Of a stretch of DNA of 64,000 nt, positions 1 through 8,988 are shown one piece after another (the first letter of the stretch is position 1; each line of letters starts with the position of its first letter). Source of the DNA: Henriciella sp. (lineage in GTDB: Bacteria; Pseudomonadota; Alphaproteobacteria; Caulobacterales; Hyphomonadaceae); assembly GCA_029238175.1 (NCBI GenBank), contig JAQWGO010000050.1:1-64000 (forward strand). Reading direction: 5' to 3'. Made by a program: the position numbers and the translations under genes. A model generated the notes under the pieces. That model was not told where the DNA came from and did no database searches. It saw only the letters and a program-made list of their open reading frames with translations.

Positions 1-280
1 CAGATCCTGGCCTCTATTTGGTATCTTATGGGCAAGCCCACCGTCGGACAGGTTGCTGCCCGGGGCGATACTATAAAGACCCGACTATAACCGAGCATGG
101 GGTTTCGGTTCCACCATGCCTAGCCACAGACCGCCGCTCCCGCCCTCAAAACCACGCCGTTCATGATCAGCCCTGCGTGAGGATGGGATGAGCGGAGTAT
201 AGGTTGAGAGTTGTGGGGCGGGGATAGATTTATTTTTCGCCGCAGATTTGGGCGGGCGCGGAAAGTGAGTTGAGGCGAAT
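1..280. other. Non-coding stretch, possible structured RNA at its left part
   Basis: I see no convincing gene here. The listed ORF at 120-323 has no family resemblance and no good ribosome binding site. Bases 1-120 hold several short inverted repeats, for example TGGGCAAGCCCA and CATGG...CCATG, and are GC-rich and compact, which would suit a structured RNA running in from outside the window. I compared it from memory with 4.5S, RNase P, tmRNA and 6S RNA and could not match the diagnostic segments of any, so no identity is given. Bases 120-280 show nothing. Confidence 0.25.
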
Positions 281-658
281 CTATTTTCGATCGCCGCTTT
301 TCAACCTGTCGTATACGATCCAAAGGAACGCAAGCGCCGCCAGAACCAACACGATTATCTTTGCATGCCTAAGGTGGATAATCGCGTCACCCAGTCCTTG
401 GATATAAAGCATGTAAGCGTTTAGTGACAGCCAAACATAGTATGAAACCGCCGCAAACACGACACCTAAGAAAAGAAGGAACCAGATCTTGTGACCCCGC
501 TTCCATATAATTTTTGCGGCTTTAAAAACGCCGATTGAGAGCACAAACCACGCTATAAGCGTCACCCAAACCTCCGGATGCCCCAAATACCAAATGATAT
601 GTTGAGCCCATTCCGGCTGGCCTCCGCCGTGAGACGTCTCAAAGAAATTATCAGACAT
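281..658 (-). CDS. Small multi-pass membrane protein, unknown function
   Basis: A 125-residue protein with three hydrophobic stretches (about residues 29-48, 58-79 and 98-115) separated by short basic loops, so it should sit in the inner membrane. Its N-terminal part contains WYLGHPEVWV, which resembles the helix signature of haem-copper oxidase subunit I (typically WFFGHPEVYI), but the protein is far too short for an oxidase subunit and lacks the other haem ligands. It stands alone, divergent from the P450 gene. The start ATG has only a weak upstream GGATAG. I do not recognise a family; coding status is supported by composition and the clean membrane pattern. Confidence 0.55.
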   Translation of the reverse strand: MSDNFFETSHGGGQPEWAQHIIWYLGHPEVWVTLIAWFVLSIGVFKAAKIIWKRGHKIWFLLFLGVVFAAVSYYVWLSLNAYMLYIQGLGDAIIHLRHAKIIVLVLAALAFLWIVYDRLKSGDRK

Positions 659-782
659 AAGGTGATCTATCCGGAGCGATATTCAATTACAACTCAGACA
701 GCGGTTTAGAGGCTGACGTGGCGGGAATATTTCATGTGCCACCGATACCTGTTATCTTCACAACAAATAGCGAGGACAGGTT

Positions 783-2126
783 ATGCAACTCATCAGCGAC
801 GAAATTTTAGTTGATACTGGGCAAGTTGATCCCACTCATAAGGGCACCTATCCGGCTTTTGGCGGGTTTGATCTCGCTAACCCGGCGTCTTGGACGTCTG
901 GCCACCCGAATGATTATTATAAGCGTATGCGCGAGGAAGCGCCCGTGCATTGGTCACCGGGGCAAAAGCAGTTTTCTGGGTTTTGGTCTGTCACGCGCTA
1001 TGACGATATCAAAACGGTTGAGCTGAACCCGCAGGTTTTTTCCTCGCAGCGCGGGAGTATCAACCTGGGCGTTGGGCCGCGCGAGAAGTGGCGGCCGAAA
1101 AAGCTGATCCCGGCGGCATTTAACTCGCTGATCAATCTGGACGCGCCGCACCATATGGAAATGCGCATCCAGCAGAAAGACTTCTTCATCCCGGCCTATG
1201 TCGCGAAAGTGCGCGACCGCGTCGCGGCGCATATTGACCATTTGCTGGACGAAATGGAACGCAAAGGCCCGGTTGTGGACTTTGTGAAAATGTTCTCTGA
1301 GCAGGTGCCGCTGTTCACGCTGTGCGAAATGCTGGGCGTGGATGAAGCCGATCGCCCCAAGATTGTCGGCTGGATGCATTATCTGGAAATGGCTTCGCAA
1401 TACACGGTCAATCCGTGGTCGGTGATCATGAAGAACCCGCTGTTCCCGATGCGGTTCTTTAAGGCCGTGAACGAGATGTTCGCCTACGGCGAAGAGGTTA
1501 TGGCCGACCGGAAAGCCAATCCGCGCGAAGACTTGCTAACACTGATCGCGCAGTCAAAGCTTGGCGGCGAAGAGTTAAGCCAAGAATATCTGGATGGATC
1601 ATGGCTGCTGATCATCTTTGCGGGCAATGATACGAGCCGCAACTCCCTGACCGGAACGATACAGTTGATGCAGGACTTTCCTGATCAGCGACAGATGGTT
1701 TTGGATGATCCAAGCCTGATCCCGCGTATGTCGCAGGAAGCCTTGCGTCTAGTCTCTCCGGTCAAGCATATGCGGCGGACCGCGCTTGAGGACTTTGAGC
1801 TGAACGGTCAGATAATCGCCAAGGATGAGAAAGTCGCGATGTGGTTTGGCGCTGCGAACCGCGACCCTGACATTTTCCCCAATCCGGACACGTTCGATAT
1901 GATGCGCGACAATGTCGATAAGCACCTCGCCTTCGGGCACGGCGTTCATAAATGTCTGGGCGCCCGGATTGCGCAGATGCAGCTGCGCTTGTCGTTTGAG
2001 AAAATCTTTGAGCGTTTCCCGAATATCGCTCCGGTTAGCCCGGTGGTTTACGCGCCAAATGCGCTGGTCAATGCGATGTCTAGCTTGAAGGTCAACTTGT
2101 ACGGTATTGGCGGCACGAAGCCATAA
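783..2126 (+). CDS. Cytochrome P450
   Basis: Soluble bacterial class I cytochrome P450 of 447 residues, expected to hydroxylate a hydrophobic substrate with electrons from a ferredoxin and its reductase. The I-helix motif AGNDTS lies near residues 280-285, the K-helix ExxR as EALR at 319-322, and the haem-binding loop FGHGVHKCLG has its cysteine at about 392. No membrane anchor is present. The sequence style recalls the CYP124/125/142 and linalool-hydroxylase type enzymes, but the substrate cannot be read from sequence. AGGACAGG precedes the ATG. No ferredoxin gene is next to it, so the redox partner is encoded elsewhere. A serine hydrolase and a Baeyer-Villiger type monooxygenase follow. Confidence 0.95.
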   Translation: MQLISDEILVDTGQVDPTHKGTYPAFGGFDLANPASWTSGHPNDYYKRMREEAPVHWSPGQKQFSGFWSVTRYDDIKTVELNPQVFSSQRGSINLGVGPREKWRPKKLIPAAFNSLINLDAPHHMEMRIQQKDFFIPAYVAKVRDRVAAHIDHLLDEMERKGPVVDFVKMFSEQVPLFTLCEMLGVDEADRPKIVGWMHYLEMASQYTVNPWSVIMKNPLFPMRFFKAVNEMFAYGEEVMADRKANPREDLLTLIAQSKLGGEELSQEYLDGSWLLIIFAGNDTSRNSLTGTIQLMQDFPDQRQMVLDDPSLIPRMSQEALRLVSPVKHMRRTALEDFELNGQIIAKDEKVAMWFGAANRDPDIFPNPDTFDMMRDNVDKHLAFGHGVHKCLGARIAQMQLRLSFEKIFERFPNIAPVSPVVYAPNALVNAMSSLKVNLYGIGGTKP

Positions 2127-2208
2127 ACCAGAGTTGATTCAACGATGGGTGTTTCATGTAAAGATAATTGTGTATCCAGCGCAATTGTCTTGTCGTGGAG
2201 TACTTGTC

Positions 2209-3303
2209 TTGAACTTAATCACCCGATTTCTGGCATGCCTTGCGATACTGGGTCTATCTTCAGCGTGCGCAGTTGCAGCCCCGCAGCCGTTCGAGCCAGA
2301 GCTGCGTGATGAGATTGAGCAATATCTCAGCGATACCAAACAAGAATATGGGATAGCCGGATATTCGATCGCTATCCTGCACAATGGCGAAACGCGTTAC
2401 TCCGGCACAGCAGGCTATGCGAGTATTGAGCTGGCGGCCGACGTGAATGACGACACGGTTTTTCAGGTTTTCTCGGTTTCGAAGCTATTTACGATTGTGA
2501 CGCTGATGCAGCTTGTTGAAGCGGGGCTTGTCGATCTTGATGCGCCGCTAGCGCAATATGTTCACGGCCTGCCCGATACCTGGCAGGAGGTAACAGTTCG
2601 CCAAGCCATGTCGCACAGTTCTGGACTGCCGGAATACTATAATTGGCCACAGAAGACGCCTGAAACCGCCGCAGAAGCGCTTGAAGTCGCGTTTGCTGCG
2701 CCGATGGAGTTCGAACGCGGAACCAAGACGAAGTATAATCAAACGAACTATTTGCTGCTGAAACAAGTGATTGAGCATGTGACCGGAAATACGCTTGAAG
2801 ACGAAGTTCAGGCCCGCATGATACAAGCCCACGGATTAGCGCAAACCCAGTACGCGGGTGAGTTTGAAGTCGTTCATCGGCGCGCCGTGATGTATCGCTC
2901 TTCCAAGACCGGGATCAAACACAACATTTTTATCGATCAACCAGATTACATGTTTGCGAGCACGGGGTTGAACAGCCCCGCGCGTGATCTGGCGATATGG
3001 TTTGAGAAACTTCTTGATCACCAGCTGATCTCAGAAGCCTCACTGAAGGCCATGTGGACCCCGATGCAGTTGACTGATGGCAGCACCGCAAATTTTGCGA
3101 ATGGCTGGGAGTATTCAGATTATAAGGGCATGATCGCCTTCGGCCATGGCGGGGGAAACCGCGCCGATGTCAGACATTTCACGAAAGACGGTCAAAGCGT
3201 TACCGTAATCTACCTCAGCAATGGTAGCGAACGCGAGTTTTGGCCCGGCAATGTGTCTTGGGCGCTGGCTGATATCGTATTCGCTGCAAGGGGCAATGAT
3301 TGA
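2209..3303 (+). CDS. Secreted serine hydrolase, beta-lactamase/penicillin-binding fold
   Basis: Class C beta-lactamase-like serine hydrolase. I placed the start at TTG 2209 rather than the track's 2107, because GTGGAG lies eight bases upstream and the protein then begins directly with a signal peptide (MNLITRFLACLAILG...AVAA). The SxxK nucleophile motif is SVSK at residues 89-92; the second motif reads YNQTNY where YSN is usual, so the third position is Gln instead of Asn; the third is HGGG near the C terminus. The family covers esterases, D-amino-acid peptidases and lactamases, and the activity here is unknown. It acts in the periplasm. It lies 82 bases after the P450 gene and may be cotranscribed with it. 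Confidence 0.85.
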   Translation: MNLITRFLACLAILGLSSACAVAAPQPFEPELRDEIEQYLSDTKQEYGIAGYSIAILHNGETRYSGTAGYASIELAADVNDDTVFQVFSVSKLFTIVTLMQLVEAGLVDLDAPLAQYVHGLPDTWQEVTVRQAMSHSSGLPEYYNWPQKTPETAAEALEVAFAAPMEFERGTKTKYNQTNYLLLKQVIEHVTGNTLEDEVQARMIQAHGLAQTQYAGEFEVVHRRAVMYRSSKTGIKHNIFIDQPDYMFASTGLNSPARDLAIWFEKLLDHQLISEASLKAMWTPMQLTDGSTANFANGWEYSDYKGMIAFGHGGGNRADVRHFTKDGQSVTVIYLSNGSEREFWPGNVSWALADIVFAARGND

Positions 3304-3326
3304 GCAATCCCCTTGGGCAAAACCGC

Positions 3327-4793
3327 CTACACTAACTCATAGTCCTCGATCTTAACCTCTGCGACGGCTTTGGCGTAGTCGGCGGTGTTGTGGGACCAGT
3401 TTTGGGTGATTTTGCCCTGCGCGTTCTTGTACCAGCTATTGCAGGCGGGATCGGCCCAGACGGTGCCAGCGAGATCTGCTTGTAGCTGGGCATTGAACCG
3501 ATCTTGGGCGGCGCGCGTTGGGGTCATCGCCTTTGCGCCCGCTTTATCCAATCCGTCAAAAGCTTTGATCATATATTCGACCTGCCGTTCGATCATAAAG
3601 GTGATGGCGTTATGGCCGAGATTTGTATTCGGACCGTAGAGAACAAACAGGTTGGGGAAGTCCGTCACGGTGATACCCAGATAGGCCTCTGGCGAGTCGG
3701 CCCAGACTTGATTTAAGTGAGTATCATTGCGCCCGACGACATCGACCGACCAACGCCAACCGGTTGTTTCAAACCCGGTCGCAAAGGCGATAACGTCAAG
3801 GGCGACGAGTTTATCGTTCGCCAGACGGATGCCGCCCGCTTCGATGGCTTTAATACCTGTGGTTTCCAGATCGGTATTGTCTCGCATAAGCGCCGGGAAA
3901 TAGTCATCGGAGATTAGAATGCGGCGGCAGCCAATCGGATAGTCTGGCGTTAGTTTCTCACGCAAATCGGCGTCAGGGACTTGAGCGGCCATATGGTTAG
4001 TCGCGATGCGGTGATAGGCGGCGCGGCCTTCGGGTGTCCATTTGAAGACCTGCCAGAAATACGTGTCGGCCTGTTCGTATATGATTTCGCGGTTCATGGC
4101 GCCGAGTTTGACCGCCAGTTCTGGACTGGTCATGAGAAGCACGCCTTCTTCGGCGCTCATCGCCACATCGCGGCGCGGTACGACCCAATTAGGACTGCGC
4201 TGGAAGACAGTTAAGTGATCAGCAACCTCTGCGACCTCTGGGATGATCTGGACTGCGCTGGCGGCAGAGCCGATGACGCCGACTTTTTTACCTTCAAGAG
4301 AGACCGTGTGATCCCACGCCGCAGAGTGGAGGACTTCGCCTTCAAAACTGTCTTTACCCTCAATCGCGGGCCAGTTGGGGCGGTTGAGTTGACCAAGGGC
4401 GCCGACAAGCGCGTCCCCGGTTTTTGTTCTGCCGCTTGCCGTGGTTACGCACCACGTCTTGGTCACTTCATCCCACTCAGCAGAGACGGCTTCATCGCCC
4501 AAGTGGATTTTTGAGCGGAGCTGATAGCGATCAGTAATCTCTTCAGCATAGGCTTGGATTTCAGCGCCTTGGGGATAGGCGCGGGACCAATTCACACTCT
4601 GTGCGAAACTGAATTGGTAAAGCGCGACCGGTACATCACACGCGACACCGGGATAGGTGTTTTGCGCCCAAGTTCCGCCAACACGGTCCATCTTTTCAAT
4701 AATTGTGAACGTGTGCCCGGCTTCTTGCAGCTTAATCGCTGCGCAAAGGCCGCCCAGTCCTGCGCCGATAATGACAACATTTTTGCCAGCCAT
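3327..4793 (-). CDS. Flavin-containing monooxygenase, Baeyer-Villiger type
   Basis: FAD- and NADPH-dependent monooxygenase of 488 residues. The FAD Rossmann motif GAGLGG is at residues 10-15, followed by the GGTW stretch. The Baeyer-Villiger fingerprint FxGxxxHxxxW[PD] is present as FEGEVLHSAAWD at 150-161, and the NADPH-binding motif GVIGSAASA follows at about 173-181. Such enzymes insert oxygen next to a ketone, giving an ester or lactone. GGAGG nine bases before the ATG supports the start. It is convergent with the serine hydrolase. A ketone produced by P450 oxidation could be a substrate, but that link is inference from neighbourhood only. Confidence 0.92.
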   Translation of the reverse strand: MAGKNVVIIGAGLGGLCAAIKLQEAGHTFTIIEKMDRVGGTWAQNTYPGVACDVPVALYQFSFAQSVNWSRAYPQGAEIQAYAEEITDRYQLRSKIHLGDEAVSAEWDEVTKTWCVTTASGRTKTGDALVGALGQLNRPNWPAIEGKDSFEGEVLHSAAWDHTVSLEGKKVGVIGSAASAVQIIPEVAEVADHLTVFQRSPNWVVPRRDVAMSAEEGVLLMTSPELAVKLGAMNREIIYEQADTYFWQVFKWTPEGRAAYHRIATNHMAAQVPDADLREKLTPDYPIGCRRILISDDYFPALMRDNTDLETTGIKAIEAGGIRLANDKLVALDVIAFATGFETTGWRWSVDVVGRNDTHLNQVWADSPEAYLGITVTDFPNLFVLYGPNTNLGHNAITFMIERQVEYMIKAFDGLDKAGAKAMTPTRAAQDRFNAQLQADLAGTVWADPACNSWYKNAQGKITQNWSHNTADYAKAVAEVKIEDYELV

Positions 4794-4880
4794 GATGCTT
4801 TTCCTCCGGTCATTTTCTTTTGACCGCAGGATGCCGCATCATGGCTTCAAGGCAAGTGTGCCGCGAGGATAATCTTTAGA

Positions 4881-5462
4881 TTACTGGAACTGCCAGTAAA
4901 CGCGGACGCCGATATTATCGAGGCCCTGATTACGTCCATTACCAAGGATTTGCCCGTGCGACAGGTGATCATACTGAAGCTGCAGGCCCCAATTTTCGCC
5001 CATCTGACGGTTTAGAGCCAAGCTTGTCCGGAAGAGATCGTCAGATCCGAACAAGACGTTCTCTTCACCAAAACGATCGCTTTCTGGTGTGCCTTGAATG
5101 AATGGGTTTGAATTGTTGCCATCATGGATGACGTAACCAATGCCTGGCTCAAACGACCATTTTTCCGCAAAATCGAAATTCCAAAGGAAACCGACGCCGC
5201 CATAGCTCGTATTGCCTGCTGTGTTCACTGAAACTGTCGCGTAAGGGCGCGGAGACAGAAGAATGCTCATAAAGTCAGGCGACTTAAAGACAATCTCGCC
5301 GGTCACGTTCGGACCGTCTTCTTTGTCAGCATTATCACAATCAAGCACGCAGATATTGTGCTGAGCGACGCCCAAGCGAACTTCTTCAACAAGTTGAGCT
5401 GATGCTGGAAGCGCGGCACCTAGGCCAAGCGCCAAAGCGCAAACAGATAGACGGTATTTCAT
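4881..5462 (-). CDS. PagL-like lipid A 3-O-deacylase / outer-membrane beta-barrel
   Basis: A signal peptide (MKYRLSVCALALGLGAALPASA) is followed by about 170 residues of alternating beta-strand pattern ending in an aromatic residue (VRVYWQF), typical of a small outer-membrane barrel. The segment YDHLSHGQI near the C terminus matches the PagL active-site region, where a His and a Ser two residues on form the catalytic pair, followed by an NQGLDNIG stretch like the NPGLE of PagL. PagL removes the 3-O acyl chain from lipid A. I start it at the second ATG, 5462, because GGGG lies at the right distance before it, overlapping the first ATG. Catalytic activity is probable, not proven. Confidence 0.75.
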   Translation of the reverse strand: MKYRLSVCALALGLGAALPASAQLVEEVRLGVAQHNICVLDCDNADKEDGPNVTGEIVFKSPDFMSILLSPRPYATVSVNTAGNTSYGGVGFLWNFDFAEKWSFEPGIGYVIHDGNNSNPFIQGTPESDRFGEENVLFGSDDLFRTSLALNRQMGENWGLQLQYDHLSHGQILGNGRNQGLDNIGVRVYWQFQ

Positions 5463-5538
5463 AACTAACCCCATAATTTTGTGGCTCTCTGAACCACGCT
5501 TATATTTATATTACAACCGAAAACAAAGCCATCACGCC

Positions 5539-6393
5539 TTAGGCGCTAGCTTGTTCTCTGGCTGGATGGGCAGGATAGACGCCCAATATTTTTAGCGATG
5601 AGGAGAAGAACCCAAGCTCTTCAAGCGCCAATTGTACGGAGCGTTGATCAGGATGACCTTCGATCTCTGCATAGAATTGTGAAGCGTTGAACGAGCCCTC
5701 AAGCTGGTAGCTTTCAAGCTTCGTCATGTTGACGCCATTGGTCGCAAAACCGCCAAGCGCTTTGTATAGCGCAGATGGGATGTTTCGGACTTGGAAGAGG
5801 AAAGCCGTCACAGACTGTCGATTATCAGGCAGGTCATCCAATGGTTGAGGCGCCATGATGACAAAACGCGTTGTATTATGCTTTGCGTCTTCGATATCCC
5901 ACGCCAAAATCTCAAGACCGTATTCATGGGCGGCAAGGGCTGGTGCGATTGCAGCGGCGCTTGGATCTGCGCGCTCAGAAACAATGCGCGCGGCACCAGC
6001 CGTATCGGCCGCTGTGACAGCCACGATTTTGCGCTCTCTTAGGTATTGCCGGCACTGCCCAAGCGCCATGACATGCGAATAGGCGCGTTTAATATCTTCG
6101 ATTTTGCTGCCTTTAAGGCCCATCAGCTGGAACTTGATGCGCATGAAATGCTCACCAATCATATGCAGGCTGGTCGATGGTAGAAGGTGGTGAATATCGC
6201 CAACACGGCCAGCGATCGTGTTTTCAACCGGGATCATGGCGAGCTGAGCTTCGCCGCTTTCAACCATCGCGATGACGTCTTCAAAAGTCCGGCAAGGGAT
6301 GGCTTCATACTGAGGATATACTTCACGGCATGCGATATGGGAGTTTGAGCCGCGCTCGCCCTGATAAGCGATTTTTCCGGTCGTCTGTGTCAT
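5539..6393 (-). CDS. pheA: Prephenate dehydratase
   Basis: Monofunctional prephenate dehydratase of 284 residues, converting prephenate to phenylpyruvate in phenylalanine synthesis. The N-terminal domain starts IAYQGERGSNSH and holds the catalytic TRF triplet in NTTRFVIM. A C-terminal ACT domain follows; its ligand-binding ESRP motif is replaced here by ESYQ, which could alter feedback inhibition by phenylalanine. There is no chorismate mutase domain. It lies four bases after kdsB on the same strand with its Shine-Dalgarno AAGGGC inside the end of kdsB, so the two genes are translationally coupled. Confidence 0.95.
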   Translation of the reverse strand: MTQTTGKIAYQGERGSNSHIACREVYPQYEAIPCRTFEDVIAMVESGEAQLAMIPVENTIAGRVGDIHHLLPSTSLHMIGEHFMRIKFQLMGLKGSKIEDIKRAYSHVMALGQCRQYLRERKIVAVTAADTAGAARIVSERADPSAAAIAPALAAHEYGLEILAWDIEDAKHNTTRFVIMAPQPLDDLPDNRQSVTAFLFQVRNIPSALYKALGGFATNGVNMTKLESYQLEGSFNASQFYAEIEGHPDQRSVQLALEELGFFSSSLKILGVYPAHPAREQASA

Positions 6394-6397
6394 CGTA

Positions 6398-7141
6398 TTA
6401 AGCCCTTAATCCTGCATATACTAAGCGAGCTGCTTCTAAGTCAGCAGGCGTATCAACCCCATTTGGGGGCGCACCGGTTAAGACACTGCAACCAAACTGC
6501 ATTCCAATTTCCAAAGCCCGCAACTGTTCAAGGCTTTCGCGTTGCTCAAGAGCGCTAGGAGGCGCCGATACAAAGCGTTCAAGTGACGCGCGCCGATAGG
6601 CATAGACACCGACATGATGCCATAGCGGGCCATCACCTGTCGGGGCAGTTGCTCTGGTAAAGTAAAGCGCCCTACCCTCCGTCGCATCTGGTTTTAGAGC
6701 GAGCACGGCTTTTACAACATTCGGGTCATCGCGCTCTTCATCATGCGTGATGACCGAAGCGAGCGTGGCAATGTCGCAAGCCGGGTCATTCAACGGCCTC
6801 AAAACGGCGCTCAGCGCAGCCGGGTCAAGTGTTGGCATATCGCCTTGTAGATTAACCAGCACATCGAACGCGCCTGCAGGATCATACTTCTGCGCCGCCG
6901 CCCAAACACGGTCTGAGCCGGATGGCAGGTCAGGGTCGGTCATGACAGCCGCAAAGCCAGCTGCTTCCACGGCATCTATAATCTCTTGCTCAGCGGCTGC
7001 GACTAAGACAGGGCCGATATTTGCTGCTGCCGCACGCTCACACACGCGGACAATCATTGGCTTGCCGTCAATATCGGCGAGCGGTTTGCCGGGTAAGCGT
7101 GACGACGCCATGCGGGCGGGGATAATCACAAGAGGCTTCAT
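6398..7141 (-). CDS. kdsB: 3-deoxy-manno-octulosonate cytidylyltransferase
   Basis: CMP-KDO synthetase, which activates KDO for the lipopolysaccharide inner core. The true start is the ATG at 7141 (MKPLVIIPARMASSRLPGKP), giving 247 residues; the track adds 44 unrelated residues. AAGGGA lies eight bases upstream. The nucleotide-binding N terminus with ARxxSSRLPGKPL, the LQGDxP motif and the late NGVDTPADLE motif are all present. First gene of a two-gene operon with pheA, divergent from the cytochrome c gene; this grouping is common in alphaproteobacteria as I know them. Confidence 0.95.
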   Translation of the reverse strand: MKPLVIIPARMASSRLPGKPLADIDGKPMIVRVCERAAAANIGPVLVAAAEQEIIDAVEAAGFAAVMTDPDLPSGSDRVWAAAQKYDPAGAFDVLVNLQGDMPTLDPAALSAVLRPLNDPACDIATLASVITHDEERDDPNVVKAVLALKPDATEGRALYFTRATAPTGDGPLWHHVGVYAYRRASLERFVSAPPSALEQRESLEQLRALEIGMQFGCSVLTGAPPNGVDTPADLEAARLVYAGLRA

Positions 7142-7295
7142 ATTAGGCAAATCCCTTTGCAATGCGGTTAAACAAGTGCGCCGTTTCGCCGCTGAAAAAG
7201 CCCCGCGCGCGTTTCGCCACATGTGTCTATATTGATTGACAACGCATAGCGTGTCAGAAGGCACGCGCAACATGACATTTCAGAGGAACGACCTG

Positions 7296-8123
7296 ATGGG
7301 CGAGCTCGGATTAAATAAAATTTTTGGCGCACTTCTGGCGATTGCCCTCGTGGTTATGGGCCTAAGAGAAGTATCTACAATTGTTTTCGGCGGCGGGCAT
7401 CATGGCTCTCACGAATACGCAACGGCCAAGGAATGGGCTGAGTCGAACTTCAAAGGCTACCGGGTCAACATCGCTGAAGTTGGCGGCGGCGGTACGATTA
7501 TCGAAGAAATTTACGACCTAGGCCTACTCTTGCTTTCAGCCGATGCCGCTAAAGGTGAGCGTTCTTTCAAAGGAAAGTGCGCGTCATGCCACACGGTTGA
7601 AGCGGGCGGCGCAAACGGCACTGGTCCAAACCTCTACGATACAATGGGCGCGGCGAAGCAAAGTCATTCTGGGTTTAACTATTCTGGCGCGCTGGCAAAT
7701 ACAGAAGGCACTTGGACTTGGGAACGTATGGATGCCTGGTTGGAGAATCCGTCCAAGTATGCCCGCGGCACAAGCATGGCTTTTGCTGGAATGAAGCGTG
7801 ATGACGAACGTGCAAACGTTTTGGCTTATCTTGCATCTTACAGCACGATCACCCCAGAGATGCCTGCACCGCTTCCGGCTATTATTGCTGAGGGCGACGC
7901 TGAAGAAGCTGCCGGTGATTTAGCAACGACAGATGAGACTGTCATTGAGGCAGACGAAGCTGGCACCGTTACTGATGCAATTGAAGCGGCGACGGACGCT
8001 GGTGAAGACGCGGTTGCAGCTGTAGAGAGCGCCATCGAAGACGTTCAAGCTGAAGGTTCAGACGCGATTGAAGCAGTTGTGGAAGCTGCTGAAGAAGCCG
8101 TTGAAAACGCTACTGACGAATAA
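7296..8123 (+). CDS. Membrane-anchored c-type cytochrome with acidic C-terminal tail
   Basis: Class I c-type cytochrome of the CycM/c552 type. I start it at ATG 7296, where AGAGGA lies eight bases upstream; the protein then has an N-terminal anchor helix (about residues 9-28) that holds it to the periplasmic face of the membrane. The haem motif CASCH is at about 95-99 and the axial methionine lies in GTSMAF. Such proteins shuttle electrons from the bc1 complex to terminal oxidases. After the haem domain comes an unusual tail of about 85 residues made almost only of Ala, Glu, Asp, Val and Thr. Its end overlaps the NlpC gene by 14 bases, convergently. Confidence 0.9.
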   Translation: MGELGLNKIFGALLAIALVVMGLREVSTIVFGGGHHGSHEYATAKEWAESNFKGYRVNIAEVGGGGTIIEEIYDLGLLLLSADAAKGERSFKGKCASCHTVEAGGANGTGPNLYDTMGAAKQSHSGFNYSGALANTEGTWTWERMDAWLENPSKYARGTSMAFAGMKRDDERANVLAYLASYSTITPEMPAPLPAIIAEGDAEEAAGDLATTDETVIEADEAGTVTDAIEAATDAGEDAVAAVESAIEDVQAEGSDAIEAVVEAAEEAVENATDE

Positions 8124-8979
8124 GCCAGTCTGGCGTTACGCCTTTCAAATTTTGAATATCTATACGGCGAGCCCCCAAAGGTTCGCCGTATTGCTTTGCG
8201 ATCCTGTCAATTGACGTGTGTAGAGGCTCTGCAGCGACACCCATATGATATCCATTAGCGTGGATTAGAATTTCCGCATCAAGCATGATGCCAACATGAC
8301 CCTTCCAGAACACCAAATCATTGCGCCGGAGCGCGCCCGGTTCAAGCCAATTTGGAATGAAGTTACCGCTCCACGCGTCCTGCATGTTGCTGTCTCTGGG
8401 CAGTACAACACCGCAAGCGGCAAAGGCTTGTTGCATGAGGCCGGAACAATCAATTCCAAGGCTCTCGCGCCCACCCCAAAGGTAGGGGGTATGCATATAT
8501 TGCAGGGCCACAGCGGCTGGATCGACCTCATATTCATCAATCAGGGCAAGTTGATCCTCAACCACCCAACCAATGCGCGCCACTTTAAGGAACCGGCCTT
8601 CGCGCTGACCTTCGCTAACCAGTTTGGCGCCGAGGGAAATTGGAAAGAAAGGCGGTGATTTGATTGAAGGCTCCGGGAAAGCATAGGCGCGCAAGGCCTT
8701 CAACCGGTGTGTCGGCTGTAGAACGGGCGCAGATAACGCTTCCATCAAGGCCCAACCGACATATCCGTCTGCATGGTTCTGGATCAGACCAAAATCACCA
8801 TCCTCATGATGCAACGTAACGATCTCACCATGCAACGCTTGGCTAACCATTTCGGAATGCTGTTCAGGCGTTTTACGCATGGCAACAATTGCGGCGCTGA
8901 CCTGCATAGCCAAACCTTGCCCGCCATCAGGCAGGTTCATGCGTGGGTCTGTTATCGGATCTAAAACTGTTGCTGTCAT
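8110..8979 (-). CDS. NlpC/P60 family cell-wall hydrolase
   Basis: Peptidase of 289 residues with an N-terminal SH3-like region and a C-terminal NlpC/P60 domain. The catalytic Cys sits in GIDCSGLMQQA and the catalytic His in WKGHVGIML, with a third polar residue in IHANGYH. NlpC/P60 enzymes cut gamma-D-glutamyl to meso-diaminopimelate bonds in peptidoglycan peptides. No signal peptide is visible, so either it works on recycled muropeptides in the cytoplasm or it is exported another way; alphaproteobacterial relatives often look the same. It starts nine bases after the MarR gene and is probably in one operon with it. Confidence 0.9.
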   Translation of the reverse strand: MTATVLDPITDPRMNLPDGGQGLAMQVSAAIVAMRKTPEQHSEMVSQALHGEIVTLHHEDGDFGLIQNHADGYVGWALMEALSAPVLQPTHRLKALRAYAFPEPSIKSPPFFPISLGAKLVSEGQREGRFLKVARIGWVVEDQLALIDEYEVDPAAVALQYMHTPYLWGGRESLGIDCSGLMQQAFAACGVVLPRDSNMQDAWSGNFIPNWLEPGALRRNDLVFWKGHVGIMLDAEILIHANGYHMGVAAEPLHTSIDRIAKQYGEPLGARRIDIQNLKGVTPDWLIRQ

Positions 8980-8988
8980 CGGAGCCTA

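Noticed and set aside
281-658. Cytochrome oxidase subunit fragment
   Set aside because: Only one short segment resembles subunit I; length, start and stop define a complete small protein without haem ligands.
2107-2208. N-terminal extension of the serine hydrolase
   Set aside because: It would place 34 non-signal residues before a good signal peptide and overlap the P450 end; the TTG at 2209 has a ribosome site.
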